Below the pieces are notes generated by a model. The model did no database searches and had not been told where the DNA came from. It was given only the letters and a program-made list of their open reading frames with translations. The translations under genes were made by a program, and so were the position numbers. From Adineta steineri (taxonomy: Eukaryota; Rotifera; Eurotatoria; Adinetida; Adinetidae), in contig CAJNOI010000157.1 in NCBI GenBank assembly GCA_905250115.1, positions 1-64,000 of the forward strand: DNA of 64,000 nucleotides. The letters run 5' to 3'. Positions 34,432 through 50,873 of this stretch are shown here, piece by piece (positions within the stretch are counted from its first letter, which is position 1; each line of letters begins with the position of its first letter).

Positions 34432-36938
34432 TTAATGCTTTCCATTAGATAATTGTGTTAGAGTTTTTGGTTCACTATTCGATGAATTCGGTGGTGTTGC
34501 TGGTGATGCAGTTGAAAATAAAATTTTTGCGCGATTTTTTTTCGATTGTTGCGTAAAATTTGATGAAAGTTTTCTTTGTTGTAATTGTGTTTGTAATTGT
34601 CGTTGTTGTTCATCACGTTCTTGTTGTTCAGTTGTAGAAAATCGATAATGAAATGATGTTTGACGACGATGATTATGTACAGGACAACTTCGATGTTCAG
34701 CAAGTGTACGAGAACCAATAACAAATTTATATTTTGACATTGAAAATGTAAATATATTATCACGACGACTATGATTACGACGTTGACATAATGAATTATT
34801 AGGTTTTTTTTCAGTTTTTTTCAAACTATTTGGATATGTTAATCGTTGTTGATGATGAAGATTATTTGTACAAGCTAATGTTGGAGATAATGGACTTGGA
34901 TTATTATTATTATTATTTAAACCATTTGAACGAAAATTTCTATAAGATGTTGTGGGAGTTGGAATTGTCCAACGACATAATGTTCGTTTAAAACCATTTC
35001 GATAACGTTTTGACATTATATTATATAGGACGGGATTTACAGTAGCTGATAGATAATAAAGTATACCTAAAAAAGAAATAAATTCAATATTTAGAAGAAA
35101 AATTCTATTTATGACATAATATGAATTATTCATAGATGAAATATTAGATACATTATTAGGAGAAATATGAGAATATCTACTATTCAAATCTTATTATTGT
35201 TATTAAAGATCTTTTTTTTATATATACCTGAGGCAAAAAAAAGAATTTCTTGAAATTTCGTTGCTGCATCTGATGTTATCTCCTTATTTGCTTTGTCCAA
35301 TAATCGTGTAACAAAAGCCGTTATACGTTGTGTATGAAATGGTGCCCAACAAATAAAAAATGCAATAACAACGGCCACTATCCATTTTAAATAAAAGAAA
35401 ATAAATTTTAAGAATTTTTTTTTAAATCTTTTCTTACCAAGCATTTTAAGTACAGCTCGTCGAGAATTTCTTGTTGGTGTTGATTTAACCATTGAAACAT
35501 TATTTTGTCTTGACCATACATGATGTTCACCATTTTGAGTCAATAAAATTTGTTCATGTTTAACACCATTTACTTTATAACGACGATCATTCGTAGGTCG
35601 ACGACTTGCTTTATATAATGTTATACCCATTAGTATATAAAGTACACTTATAACAAAGATTGGAATGACAAAAACAAGAAATGTTGTTACTGCCATATAA
35701 TATAACATTGGTTCCCAATAATCAGGACGTATAGCACAGATACGACTGTCAAGAATTTGAACTGTTTGATTACGTATGTCACCTGTTACACTAACAAAAA
35801 CTCCAGCAGTAAATGTATATGGGACAGCAAGTAGGAATGATAGAAACCAAACAATCATAATCATTTTTAGTGCACGACTTAAACCACCAAGCACTTTTTG
35901 AGATATAATTGGGAAACAAATAGCTAGATAACGTTCAACTGTAAAGCATAGTACAGTTAATATTGATGCTGATGTTACAATTTCAAGTACAACTGTACGA
36001 AATACGCAAAATGCTTCACCAAAAATCCTTAATTAATAAAACAAACAAATAAAATAAAATTTCAGATTGGTTTTTTTTATTTTGTCTTACCATGGCCATG
36101 ATTCATATATATTATACATTTCTACAGAAAGACCTATAAATAGAAATATATCATTTAGTTTTTCATTTCCATTGTTTCTTTTGAATAAATTATAACTATC
36201 AATATGTCCTATGGGTACATCTATTTTTTTCTTCTCTTTGAAACAAAGAAAAAACTATTCGTGATTAAGATTTGTTTTTAGATCTATTAATTAATCATTT
36301 GAAAAGAGAAACATGAATGTTTAAGGAATTTATTAACTCGATAGATTTAATTATCATGAATATTAGTTTTTCTTTCCTCTATTGACAAAAAAATTGTTGA
36401 TAAATATAGACATCCGATCGATTTACATCAGCATATTTCATGAGAGTAAAGATCATACATTCTTATGTTATATTTACTGTTATTAATACTTGATAAGATG
36501 TATCAATGACAGACAAATCTTATCAACACTACTGATATATACTCACAAGAAAGATAAAATTTTGATTCTCAAAAGAATTATTATTTTTGTTTTTTTTTCT
36601 ACTTACCAAGACTGATTAATAGAAGATCGGAAACAGCAAGTGAAAAAAGATAAAAATTTGTCGGTGTATGCATATCACGACTTTTCCATATTATAAAACA
36701 AGTACCTTAAAAAGAAAATATAATTTTGTTTTTTATGTTTATTAATATAAAATCAATTACAAAGATTTCCAGTTAATCCAGTTGCAAATATAAATGAATA
36801 AAGTGTTATAAGTAATGGAAAAGCAAATTTATCTCGTCGTCGATGACCCAAAAAGTTGACAACACTTTTAACAAGTTCATCTTCTTCATCAAGTGTTAAA
36901 TTAAGGCCCGTAGGCAATACATCCAATGAACCAAACAT
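34432..36938 (-). CDS. Neuromedin-U/pyrokinin-type neuropeptide GPCR
   Basis: Five exons: 36938-36761, 36705-36607, 36133-36091, 36027-35228 and 35066-34432, in frame for 584 residues. TM1 contains GLTGNLCTC; TM2 is [13 protein letters not shown]; the loop and TM3 read SWPWIFGEAFC...[23 protein letters not shown] (ERY). TM6 is [13 protein letters not shown] and TM7 has ATVNPVLYN (NPxxY). The WPW-FGEAFC and WAPFHTQR motifs resemble neuromedin-U and insect pyrokinin/CAPA receptors, which bind amidated PRXa peptides and couple to Gq. The long C-tail (about 180 residues) is Asn/Gln/Ser-rich with repetitive Q tracts. The 43-nt third exon is unusually small. The ligand class is likely, not certain. 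Confidence 0.88.
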
Positions 36939-38019
36939 ATGTTGAAATTATCGATAGAAATTACCGATACATATATGCATCACCAGAACATCTAAATATA
37001 TATATAGTTATATGATAATTAAAACGGAAATAATAACTTCTTTACTCATTTGTATTAGTCTTCCTAATATTTACATATCGAAACAAAAGTTTATTCATTG
37101 TTAAAAACGTATCCGGATTTTCTTCCTAACTAGATAACTCTTTCTTTTCTTCTCTGATTAAATAACAAACCTCATAAATTTCTAAAGATAGTCTAATAAT
37201 ATGAATCATAGTATTCACAAATTCTCTTTCTTTATATTAGTATTATTATTATTATTGGTATGTATAGTTTTCTCATGTATCTAATGTCTTCTCTTATTTC
37301 TTAATGTTTACAAAATTTTTGCATTAGTTTTGTAAGTGTCAAAAAAGAAAACTAATGATCCATCGACTAGACGATGAGTCGAACAATTATTTTTCTGATA
37401 TATTCTCTCATTTAGTATACATAATCATGATATGTCGATAATTTAATAAACAGCAAGCTTATATCCAGTACTTCATTATTATTATCTAATGCGAATATAA
37501 TAAGAAAATACCATTAAAAACAAAAAGAATGTTCTCGTAAAAAAATACCTGTAGAATATATTGTAATAAAAATTGAATAATGATTTGCGTGTGTGTGTGT
37601 TTTTTATTCAATATATATATCTATGTATATTAATCTAAAAAAAAAAAGTAGAAAAATAATTTATCATATATGTTAGTGGTCAAAAAATGATTTTAATCAA
37701 GATGATAAAATGTATAAAAAAAACTAAGTAGAAAAAAAAATCACCTGATGATTATCATTGATAACCTGTCATATTCAAACGTCATTACGACTAAATATTT
37801 ATTTTTCTCTCTCTTCTATTAATTGCGTCTTAGTTAATCATTAATATAAATAACGAAGATAGAAATCAAAAAAGAAAAGAAAAATATTTGATAAAAAAAA
37901 AAAACGTGTTAAAGATATGAAAACATACAAACAAAGAACTAGTTAGAATAAAGTACAAATGTTTCATCTAATAACGAGCCTGTTTCCTTCTTCTTTTTTA
38001 CGTAGGAGGGGTATGGCTA

Positions 38020-38071
38020 ATAACAGCAATAATAATAATAACAACAACAGCAGCAGCATCAGCATCAGCAA
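38020..38071. repeat. Trinucleotide microsatellite (AAT/AAC/AGC)
   Basis: Runs of AAT, then AAC, then AGC/ATC triplets, imperfect. No open coding frame of note surrounds it. Confidence 0.7.
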
Positions 38072-41000
38072 CCAAGTACGACGCTGAAATTTGATCCAAA
38101 GTGCTATCATTTATTCTTATATGAAAGTATGGAGGTGCGACTATTACTTTTTGTATTAGAAAAAAAGAATGACGGAATTGGATCTGAATTGCATTCATTT
38201 TTCAATCAATCACGTACGTTTTTCGAATAGGTTTTGAGACTTGCTCAAGCAAGAAATTAATCCCTTCTTATTTGCTACAACGACTTGTTTTTCTCTATTC
38301 TCACTCATGTATAGTGAACTCGATCTCGAAAACAATTAGATTCTATCTTATATATATATATATAAGGGTGTGAATCTTTTTTTTTTCTTAAGTTGTTCTT
38401 CACCCTCTAGTTCAATTGTGCGGAATAAGGGTTGATCACAAATATAAACGATGTAGTCAACCAAAAAATAAAAGAAGAAAAGAAAAAATGAATGGAAAAG
38501 ATCGATAGACCCTGAAGGCTAACAAACAAACAAACTCTCCAAACGATCGTTAGATATAAAGAGAAAAAAAAAAGAAGAAAAATGAACAAGAGAATACTCA
38601 AGAAGATGTTTTCGTAACTTTGTCTTTTTCTTCTTCTTAGAAATCTCGTTTATTAACAAATAAATACTCAATTATTATCATTTGATTTTTGTTTTCTAAA
38701 TAAAAAAAGATATCTTTTGAAAATCGAATCATCTTCGTTATGAATATTTTTTCATATGAATAGTCTCATTAAATTTTGAATATTCAAAACTTAATTAAAG
38801 ATGTGCACAATCATAGAAAATAACTATCGAAAATATCTATACAAATGTCATGTTCAATCATTTATTAGTCATTGGCAAATAAAACTAGTCATATAGAATT
38901 GAACGTACCCATAGAGAAATTATGTTGATTTAGTTTTTCAAGGACGAATAAATATACATACACAGTAGGCTCTCTTTATAATATTATGGGATGGTCTTGA
39001 CAAGTGATGTGTATGTGGGTAGTCACATTATTTTTCATAAGAAATACGACATAATTATACAAACAATAGAAGAAAATAACCTTGAATACAAATATAAATG
39101 CTTCTTCTCCTCCATATTAACTACTGCTGCGTATCTCTCCGTGTTTTTTTTACTACGCAAAAGACATGAAACTTTATAATGAAATCAATGGCTTACACAC
39201 AAGAGAAAGATTCAAACAATGAAAGGACTTCTTCTTCTTCTTCTTTTCTTTTTTAAATATTATTTCTCTTTCTATGTGATAATTGAAATAATAATTTTTT
39301 TTACTCGATTATCTGCATCTTTGGACGGACGTATGATTGCATGTCCATATCAATTAATATGTAGGAAATATATATAAAAAAAAAGAAAGAAAACCCGCGA
39401 TCATTTAATATTAGAACATCTATAATCTATATGCAAATTTTGACTAAATAAGACAAATATAGAATCAACTAGAGAGAAAAGAAAGCTCTATAGTCTATAA
39501 CACAATTCACCTTGATTAGTATTCGTATAAATATATATATATTTGGATTCAAAAGAAAAACAAAACAAATGAAGAAATACGAATAAGTCAAATGTCATAT
39601 TCAAGGTTTTGAAAATGGAGAAAATATATTCTTTTCATTGACTAATAACGGAAATCAAGTATCGACTATAATTAGTAGTTACTATTTTCAGACATCAACT
39701 ATTTCAATTGTATTCTAACAGCTTATTAAATAATCAAATATATGTATAACAGACAAAAAATACATCAACCTTGGTCATAAAAAAAACAATATGTCCATTT
39801 GTAAACTGACAACTGCTAATCATCGATGGATTTGTGGACGATATGGCACTTGTGTCTGTCAATCTTGGTATCTAACAGACTACATAGATAATCAAAATAT
39901 ATATTTAGTAATAAGAAGTAAAAACAAATCTAATCATAATTATTATTCTTCGTTCAATTCACGACAGATAAGAGAAAAACACCATTTGTTTTTTCTTTTC
40001 TATTTTCACAATTTCATTTCCAAAGCTCGATTTTTCTATACAAGAAAACGATTCTCGTCAATATTAAAGATGTTTTTTTCTTCTTCAATAAATATTTTAT
40101 ATGAACTCATAAAGAAATCGATTATAAATATATATGTCAATTGAATAAGAAACACATACCTTATAACTTAGGGAATATTTGTCAAGTAATAATAATAATT
40201 ATTATTATAGTAAAAGTCATATGTAAAAATAGTTCAAGTAGACCCTACTTGAAAACAATTATACATCCATGACTTTTCTCTTTTCTTCATAGAAAAAAAA
40301 TCGTAAGAGTTGATAGTATAGCAATAAATGAATAGATGAATGAATAGTTCTTTTGATTAGATGAGAATGGACACATATAGAAACAGCCGACAAGATTTCT
40401 GTCGACCGAGCCGAATAATTAACAGTAAAGAGATGGCAACACCAACGCATAGTAACACGCACACGTATCAATAGATCGCAAATCAAAATGACAAAGACAA
40501 ACGACTACAATAAGAAAAATGCTTTATTTTTTTTATTCAACCAAGAAAATTTCTCATCTTTTTTTTTTATTTTTATACTATTATTATTAGTCTTTTGTCA
40601 ATGCCATACTCATTTCGATCTTATGACATTTGACGTCAGCATAAATTATAATAAAAGAAAAAAATAATAGGAAATTTAATTGTAAATGTCTATATGAAAT
40701 AAAACAATTTTTCAGTTTTTCTTTTTCAGACAAACACATTCATGTCTACGAATATAAATAGATTAAAATTAGTCCTAAAAATATTTTTTATTATATAAGA
40801 TTAGGTTTAGTTAATCTTCTAAACTTTCTTAGATTAAATACCTCTCATGTTTACGTTAAGATTATAAGTTTTATTAGAAAAAATAACTAATGAGTTTATC
40901 TAAATAGAACTGTCAAATTGTATTATTTCTCCAAAAGGTTAAGAAATAAAAATCTACAGATATTATTACAAATTAGAAATGATTCTATTTTGAATTACTT

Positions 41001-41389
41001 AATGTACTTAGTTCATTCAGTTGAATAAACAAAATAGTTTGTCAGTAAAGATTAAAATTATATTTTCTTTATATTTAAGAAAAAAAAAATAGTCTGGAAT
41101 TGGATAATTAATAATGAAACATATGGCTCTTCATGTTTGAAATAGTGAGAATTTTCATTGTGTATGTCATGTTATTCATATTCGACTGCGTATGATGCTT
41201 CTAGTAGAGTTAGTCATTAAACAAGAAAAACTGATTGTCACAGTATGGAACGAGTAGGCGTTGAACTCCCAGTCGTGTTAATTTTTATACGTACGAATAT
41301 AATTATTTCATTGATCATGAAGATAAAAAATCTATGTTTCTGGATCGATTGATATTAATAATACACAGAGTTTAAAAACACTTCTCACA

Positions 41390-41459
41390 TAACCTACGGC
41401 ACAAAAATCTTGAGATAAAACCAGCTGGTTTTTTGTCAAGATTTTCATGCCGTAGGTTA
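41390..41459. mobile_element. 70-base foldback MITE, TA-flanked
   Basis: Arms ACCTACGGCACAAAAATCTT and its near-perfect complement (AAGATTTTCATGCCGTAGGT) extend over about 24 bases with two mismatches. The loop itself contains a smaller palindrome, AAAACCAGCTGGTTTT. Both ends are bounded by TA, the target duplication of Tc1/mariner elements. It has no coding capacity. Alternatively it is a hairpin RNA gene. Confidence 0.65.
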
Positions 41460-42616
41460 TTTTAATAAAACATATTACCAACAAAGGTAAAAATAGACTG
41501 GAAACATGTTTAATACATATTATTCGTCGTTTTTATTTCTTTATAAACATTGTAAAGTTTATCAAATGTTTTTGTATAATTCAATTACATCTGATCTATC
41601 ATTTATTATGTAATTATCTTTTGCGTATAAACTATTCATTTCAGTCCAAGTTGTTACATGTTATTATAATAATAGTAGACATTTTTATTCTTTATTTTTC
41701 TGATATTTCAATAAACAAGTCATAGGGACATATGCAGATTCAACAAAAAACAAAATCTCTGAAAAGAATATTTGCATGAATAAAAAATGTTAAATAAGCA
41801 TTAGGTAAGTGTACTCAACAATTGTTCTTATATATATATCATGAAACAATGAACGTTGAGTGCAAAATATTCATTTATTATTTAGTATTTTTATTGAATG
41901 ATTTTCGACCGAGAGTTGAAGAGAAGCAAATGTAATTTATCAAGGTTAAGTGATGTGAAAAGATGAGACTGGAAGTTCAATATATTCTGCTAATAAATAT
42001 ATCTATATCGAAGAGTATTGTTTATTGTCTACTTGTTGACTTCATGCTGTGTAGATAATAAAGATCTGTTTTTTCCTAGCCGACGTTGATACTTTAATTG
42101 AATTTATCAAGTCTGTTAATAACATTATATCATTAAAAGTAATCTTTTCATGTATATATATATTGAAAAATATTATTAATATTTACTGATTGAACTATCT
42201 AATAATCGACAATATACCATAAGCAATTTGATCTGGATGAGGGATGATTTAAATAGATCAGCAACTGATATATTAATGGACATGAAATCTTATTAGAAGA
42301 AAAGAAAGTCTCTTGATGTTTTTCATAGTTTATAATTTGAAATGTCTTTTCTAATCTTTGTCTATCATGTTCTTTTAATTAAAAAATAAAATTTAAAATG
42401 ATCTTTTTGTTTTTTTATTTATCTACACCTTTAAAATCTTATCCATCTTAAACTAAGTTTAATCATATAATAATAAAAAAATGCATAAATAAATATAATA
42501 CGGGTTTAAAATAAATCAATATCTATTCTACGGCTAAAAGCTGGAGTAAGATCACGGGACTAATCATATAAGATTTTGAAAACCGGAAAGAAGGACATGA
42601 TAAAAGAAAATTAAAT

Positions 42617-44718
<2,102 letters not shown>

Positions 44719-44831
44719 AATTAATTCTTAAAGAAATTTATTAATCTAAAAAAGAAACGGGAAGAACGATAAACGGATGTAATTTATTCTTTTGTTTTTT
44801 ATAGAAACAGAAACGAAAAACGAGAAACAAT

Positions 44832-46639
44832 TTAATTAACACGAAGACTTTGTAAATGTGCTTGTGTTGTATGTAAAGCCTGTTCGTGTAATTGTTTTTG
44901 TTCTTCTTGTTTAAAAGCAATTTTCGTTGCTTTTTTAATAATTCGACGATCCTGAAATAGAAATTTAAGAAAAACAAAAAAAATAAAGAAAATTTCAAAA
45001 TACCCTTCTTATGTCTTTAACAGCATGTTTTCTTGCACGTCGTTCTTCACTTGTTTCATCTTTCTTTCTTGCGAATATAGTTGACTGTTGATTATTATCA
45101 TCATCGCTATCATCGCTTTCTTCTGCTGATACTTGTTTTGTTGCTGTTTTAACCTTGTCAGCTAATGGTAAACCAGTTTTGTTTGATAAACGAATTTTAT
45201 GTGTTCGAATTTGTGTTATCAATTTTGGATGATTAAATTTATTTGAATATGTTGTTAGAACAGTTTCACAATCCCATTTATCATCTTGTCTTTCATCATC
45301 TTGAATAATTATTGTTGTTTTTACTTCAGGTTGATTCAATAAATGTTTAGCTAATCGTTTGGTTTTTTCAATGGCAACTTCTTCAAGTTTTTCATCACTA
45401 TAATAAATTATATTTTAGTTAAAAAGACTTGCGATTATTATGAATAAAAAATTAAACCGTACGTTTGCATTAGTTGTTTTTCGAATTTTTGAATAGTTTG
45501 TTTAACGAGATCATCTTCAATTGAAGCACCTTGTTGGTTAATTTGATGTGAATCTAATGCACCAATTTCTTCATCATCATATTCATCAAAAACTTTGTCG
45601 AAATGATCATCAATATTTTGTAAACCTTGATTTCTTCTAATCACAGATGATGTCATTGAATAATTTGTATATTTCGTTTTTGATGTTTGATTATCACCAT
45701 CACCATGAGAAAAATTTGATTCCATATCTTCGTCATCATCACCTTGATCAAGAAAACGTCTTAATGCTAATGGAATTGGTTTATTTGTTTTAGGAATAAA
45801 AAGTGGTGGAATTGTTGCTGGTAAATTTTCATGCATGATTTCATCTCTAAAAAAAATAAGTATCAGATATATGCTATTTGAATATTGATAAAAAGAGATG
45901 TTACTCGAATTCAGCACATTCATCATCATCAAGTGGTTCAACACCATTAGCTTTAAGCATAAAATCATCCTCAATAGCATTTTCATCAGCGTCGTAGTCG
46001 AATTCATCATCATCAAGTGCGGCGATAACATCTGGATCCCAATGAATTTTTGGATCTAATATAAAATAAAGTTAATAAATGATTTTTTTTCAAATAAATT
46101 TCTACCAGAATCTGGAGCAGCGAGATTTAACATTCCAATTTCATTTGTTGTTCTACTTTCGAATACAGTTGAAGGAAGATTAAAACGTGACATTAGCTAA
46201 ATTACATATTCTATTGAATTATTATTATTACAATAATTTATTTTTCTTACATTACTGTGTTCACCTTCGTCTTCAACTTCTTCTTCATCTTCATCTTCAT
46301 ATTCGTCATCATCATCATCTTCTTCTACTTCTTTTTCATCAACATGAACCGAATATTTTTCTGGTGGTGCACATGGATCACGTAAATGTTGTAAATAATC
46401 ATAATCATCATCATATTCAATACCAAATTTAAGTTGTTCAGCTTTTCTTTGATCAACCTTTAAATATTCAAGAATAAATATATAAATTGAAAAAAAACAA
46501 TGAATAGACTTACACCGAGTGGAACAAGTACATGTTCACCTGCAGTATCATCAGCAATCAAGGGATCATGTTGACTACGATGAACAAGTTGAAATGTTAC
46601 TGCCTTTTTTTTATTAATAAATTTTCGACGTTGTGGCAT
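44832..46639 (-). CDS. LTV1: LTV1 ribosome biogenesis factor
   Basis: Seven exons: 46639-46514, 46457-46251, 46196-46106, 46055-45905, 45846-45463, 45397-45004 and 44951-44832, for 490 residues (human LTV1 has 475). The N-terminus KKKAVTFQLVHRSQHDPL is near-diagnostic. It is followed by YDDDYDYLQHLRDP, acidic Asp/Glu runs, DPDVIAALDDDEFDYD, DEYDDEEIGALD, WDCETVLTTYSNKFNHPKLI and a basic helical C-terminus (RRARKHAVKDIRR, then KKATKIAFKQEEQKQ). LTV1 is needed for late maturation and export of pre-40S ribosomal subunits. Splice phases are consistent throughout. The promoter faces the intergenic region at 46640-47160. Confidence 0.96.
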
Positions 46640-47160
46640 GATGTTTATTATTATTGAATATCTACAATATAATAATCAATAGTTTTTAAGTACATCCAAT
46701 AATTTATGTCGTAAGAGAAATTTCTTTAACCCTCTAGAAGTATTATTAGTTTATTTAGCGATACAATTGGATGAGACACCAATAGAGGGCGCTTTTCAAA
46801 AATAACTCAATATGAGATTGAATATAGTTTTCGAGTTATTTTTTAATTTATATTGCATTACTGATGATTCCATTAATTATTCAATTGAGTGTGTGCGTGG
46901 CTATATGATTTAGTGCTGAATTCTTCTTTAGAACCAACAAATGAGTGTTACTAGTATTAGGTTGTTGATTTTGATTACTAATTATAATTAATTTACTCAA
47001 TGAGAATCAAGTCGTATTGATATTTTTACACTGTACCTATTGAAAAACAACAGACAAACCAAATCAAACAACGTCAAATCTCAACAAGCACTCTTGTTTA
47101 TTAATAATAAATAAATGTTCAAAACAAAAAAAAAACATTGTTTTTCACGTATGTTCAATA
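46640..47160. other. Intergenic region
   Basis: LTV1 promoter side and 3' flank of the next minus-strand gene. AT-rich; nothing distinctive seen. Confidence 0.55.
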
Positions 47161-48990
47161 TTACCACCATACATATACTATACGATTACGATCATCATAT
47201 GCTGTTTTAAAGTTATATGACAAACTTCCAGCTTTGATTAATTTATTTATACGTGAAATGCAACATCTACTTGCATATAAAAAACATACTAAAATTAAAT
47301 GGTTCTTGTCCGAGAGATATTCTAATATTGATTGAATATGCTCTAATTTTGAATCTAGTCTAATACATTGTAAGCGCGGAAATAATTCAAGGATCAGTTT
47401 TAGCTTGTATAATGCACAATCTCCTTCGAATGTAACATTTTTAATTACATTTCTTTTTGATATTGATTGAAATATGTCATTTTGTTCAATAGATAATGTA
47501 TTATTTTCCTTAAATGACATTGAATGAAATGTTAATGTATGAATATTAGGCATAAAATCTAATAATTTGCACATTATCACAGGACATAAATAAGCATATT
47601 CAATAGCGAGAACTTCTATTTGTTTTAAACGTAGAATACCGATAATTTCATTTATTATCATTGCAGAAGAAGTAATCGAAAGAGTATGTCCGAGAGTAAG
47701 TTTAGTAGCATGTGGAAAATCATACATGTATTGATTAATTGCTTTTTTACTTGCAATTTTAATATGGTCAACTGATTTGAGATGATTGATGTCAATTATC
47801 CCATGTGATTCATCACATATTTTGTATTTCGTTCTTCTAAAAAGAAAAATATGTTTCTCCTTTTTTTATGATTGTAAATGTTAGAATTACCCAAATGATT
47901 TTGTCGAATAAATAATTATTTTAAAATTATCGATTGTCATAGAAACCTCGTATTCAAACAACCATTGCCGTTCAGTCCAAAATAAAGAATTAAAAAGTTT
48001 CATTTTTTGTTCAATATCTTCTTCGTATGGTGGTTCGGTAGTAAAATATACTAGAAATTGAATATTAAAAATTCGTAAATTTAGTAAAGATGAAGACATC
48101 AATTGTTTCCATTCAGTCGCATTAATATATTCTTCATTAGCAGAAATATGTAATATTTCAACAAAAGGACAATGATTAATGAAAAATCTTTGTAAATCAT
48201 CGAGTGGTATACTACTACACAATTCTAAAGACATATATGTTAAATCAGTCATAATGTTGCAAGGAGATTTTAATTCAAAATTAGTTCTATGCCATAACAT
48301 TGCTGATAAATGTCGAAGACATGGAGTATGTGATAATAATGCAATTAATTCATTCAAATCTATTCCATGATCGAATATTAAATATTCGATTGATGTGTGT
48401 TTATTGATAGTTATTGGTGATATAACTTTTGGATACTTTCTTCCCACTAATAATTTCAAATATTTTAATGTTGGTAAACAAAATATTTGTTCATAAAAAG
48501 AATTGATATTTTCAATTGTATTCAAAGTTGAAATACTCAATGAGGTAAGATTTAATAATGAAGTTAATTGACGAAGGATAACTTTTACATCTGCTGATTT
48601 GATATTTTCGATAATTAATGTTCGAAGAGATGTTTGATATGAGAAAGAAAATGATTTTTTCTCAAACATAAAATAATTTGATATGCGTAGAGTATGAATT
48701 TGTTGTCTATTTGATAGAATTATATCTTCATTATAACGATTAAATGTTGTTTTAGACATTAAAAAAAGATTGATTTTTCGAGGAACATTTGAGTCGAGAA
48801 AATAAGAATGAAATCGAGTATTTAGGTTATAAAAACTCTGATAAACATGATAAAAATCAAGATAATCGAATATGTCATAAATAATTTCATTCGGAAGATC
48901 TTCAAATTGTGCCTTGCTAAAAGATTCAATCATCGGTAAGAATCTTTTGTTATCATTGCCATTGAAAGTATCAGTTCGTTGACGTTTCAT
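47161..48990 (-). CDS. F-box/LRR-like protein, divergent member
   Basis: Two exons, 48990-47891 and 47836-47161, join across a 54-nt intron (ATTTGG|GTAATT ... TTTTAG|AAG) to 591 residues. It begins MKRQRTDTFNG, a nuclear-signal-like stretch. The F-box is FEDLPNEIIYDIFDYLD (about residues 29-70), followed by LRR-like units (HTPCLRHLSAML, SLLNLRIFNIQF). Length and domain order equal those of copies A-D, but the sequence is far more diverged, the 67-nt and 19-nt leader exons are absent and the ending is VYVWW. It is a distant family member, not part of the recent duplication. Confidence 0.85.
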
Positions 48991-49510
48991 TTTTTATTCG
49001 TTGAAAATATCTAAATTATATACAGAATATGTATTACGAAAAGGAAACAAAATAAATGTTTTATTTTCGACAATGAGTCAACCAGTTCGATAAATGTACA
49101 TAGGAATACCCAATAATACTGCTGACTAGTATGTTTACTCACGTTATATTTTTGAAAAAGGCAATTGCTTTGTTTATGTTAGAATATTTGTAGTTAGTAT
49201 CTCTCTTTCTTTTGTTAGTAAACGTGCTTAGATATTCATGTAACAGAACGAAAGAAAAGAAAAAAACATCATACTATTTTAAATTTTAGTAGTGTAAGTG
49301 TATGAAAGAAAACTGAATGTTTATATTGATACGCCGACTAGTATGTTTTTCAAAATGGAATATTCCAAACTGATGAATTTTCCAGGTTGTTATCTATAAA
49401 TTTCTAGTAAAAATTTCTCCAATTTATACTGTCTTTTTGATTTTATGATTCAAAGGGAGAATATTATTGTGGCTGTTATCATTTAAATTTGTGTTGGATT
49501 TTTCTTGTCG

Positions 49511-49557
49511 AGGGTGTGTGAGAGGGTGTCAGATATGTAGCCAAACCCTCACCCTTT
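49511..49557. repeat. Telomere-like foldback 4
   Basis: AGGGTGTGTGAGAGGGTGT, 13 bases of spacer, then AAACCCTCACCCTTT; the arms are complementary over about 14 bases with mismatches. Confidence 0.6.
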
Positions 49558-50873
49558 GTAATTAATTATTGAATTACTTCTCTAATTGAGTCTTCATCAA
49601 TGTTGCAGACACGTGTTAAAGACTTCAGATTCAATGGTAAATACGTTTTTCAAGCAATAAATGAACTATATCAACTAATAAATTCTTATGAAACCAATAT
49701 ATTAGTATCATCATGACGCCTTTCAATTTATTTCATTCACAAACTGAAACGTCCACTAAACAACTAAGATCGTCAGTAATAAGTAGATTTCTTATTTCTC
49801 TTGACTCGATAAGAAGTACAACTTACATGAATTGTTTATAATCTGGACGAGGAACAAACTACAAAATCGGTACTTATTTTCCTGATAATCTGTTATATCC
49901 GGACAGAATGAGCTGCATCGATTATGTCTGTCACACCTTATCCAAATGTGCTCAGAAAGATTTCTAATACCTGAACTCTATCGTGTATGTTTCATTCTTG
50001 AAGCACTTCTTTAATCATCTCTCGAATAGTTATATAATCAAATTTATGTCAATGCACTCTGACGATATTTAATAGTTTCTTTATGAACAAATTTCATAGC
50101 TCTTGATTCAACAATCAAACAACTTCTTTGAGAATTGATGATTGAAAAATGAACTTTAACAACGAAATACAAAGAATATTACAGTGAATGTCAACCAATA
50201 GGATATATACATATCTTTGCAAGACGGAAATTGGAGTTGTTGATATATTTACAAAACCATCATGGAACTCACTAGTCGTTTAACAAATGTTTTAAAAATT
50301 GCTATACCAAAATTAGTGACGTTTTCCATATGGAGTATCCTAAGATACAAAGGAACAATTGTTCCGCAAATACTGACTGTTGATAATTGATCATTGTTAG
50401 TTTCCTGAAATTCGTCTATAAACGAAAAATAAAAAAACATGAATGTAAAATAAAATAATTTCTTTCTCAAAGATTCAATACAGTTCTATTAGTACATTCA
50501 CTTGTGTACCAATGATAATATTCATTGAATGGAAAAGAAGACAATGTCTGATTTCATCTATCGATGAACATTTTCTAGTAATAATGATGAGAAAATAGAT
50601 GATATATAATCAACAATAGATAGTCTCTAACCTGAAACTTGAATTCAACTACTCAACCATTTACTTTTGTTTCATTATATATAGATTTTTCCCTGAGAGA
50701 CAGACCCCTACCATCGTTCAGACTCTTTCTTAGAGATGTACATCACACTTGTCGAATAGTTACATGTGCGTATCTCGAAAAATCTATTTTATCCGTTTCA
50801 TTAAGAATTTTAAAAACCTGTATATATAATTTCTTCGAATGTATCAGACTGTCTCAGGTCGAAGCGGGTACAT

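Larger units (their letters stand above)
36939..42616. other. Long gene-poor region
   Basis: About 5.7 kb, AT-rich, lying 5' of the GPCR. I find a short (GT)n at 37588-37600, a trinucleotide tract at 38020-38071 and the foldback MITE at 41390-41459. Several short ORFs (38407, 39791, 40259) lack coding character. It may hold non-coding 5' exons or regulatory DNA of the neuropeptide receptor, which I cannot show. Confidence 0.5.

Noticed and set aside
39791-40144. 117-codon ORF with CKLTTANHRWICGRYGTC
   Set aside because: The first 30 residues look mildly protein-like, but the rest is low-complexity and no splice context supports it.
41240-41285. tRNA-like stretch (GGCGTTGAACTCCCAG)
   Set aside because: No matching acceptor stem, D arm or anticodon arm can be folded around it.
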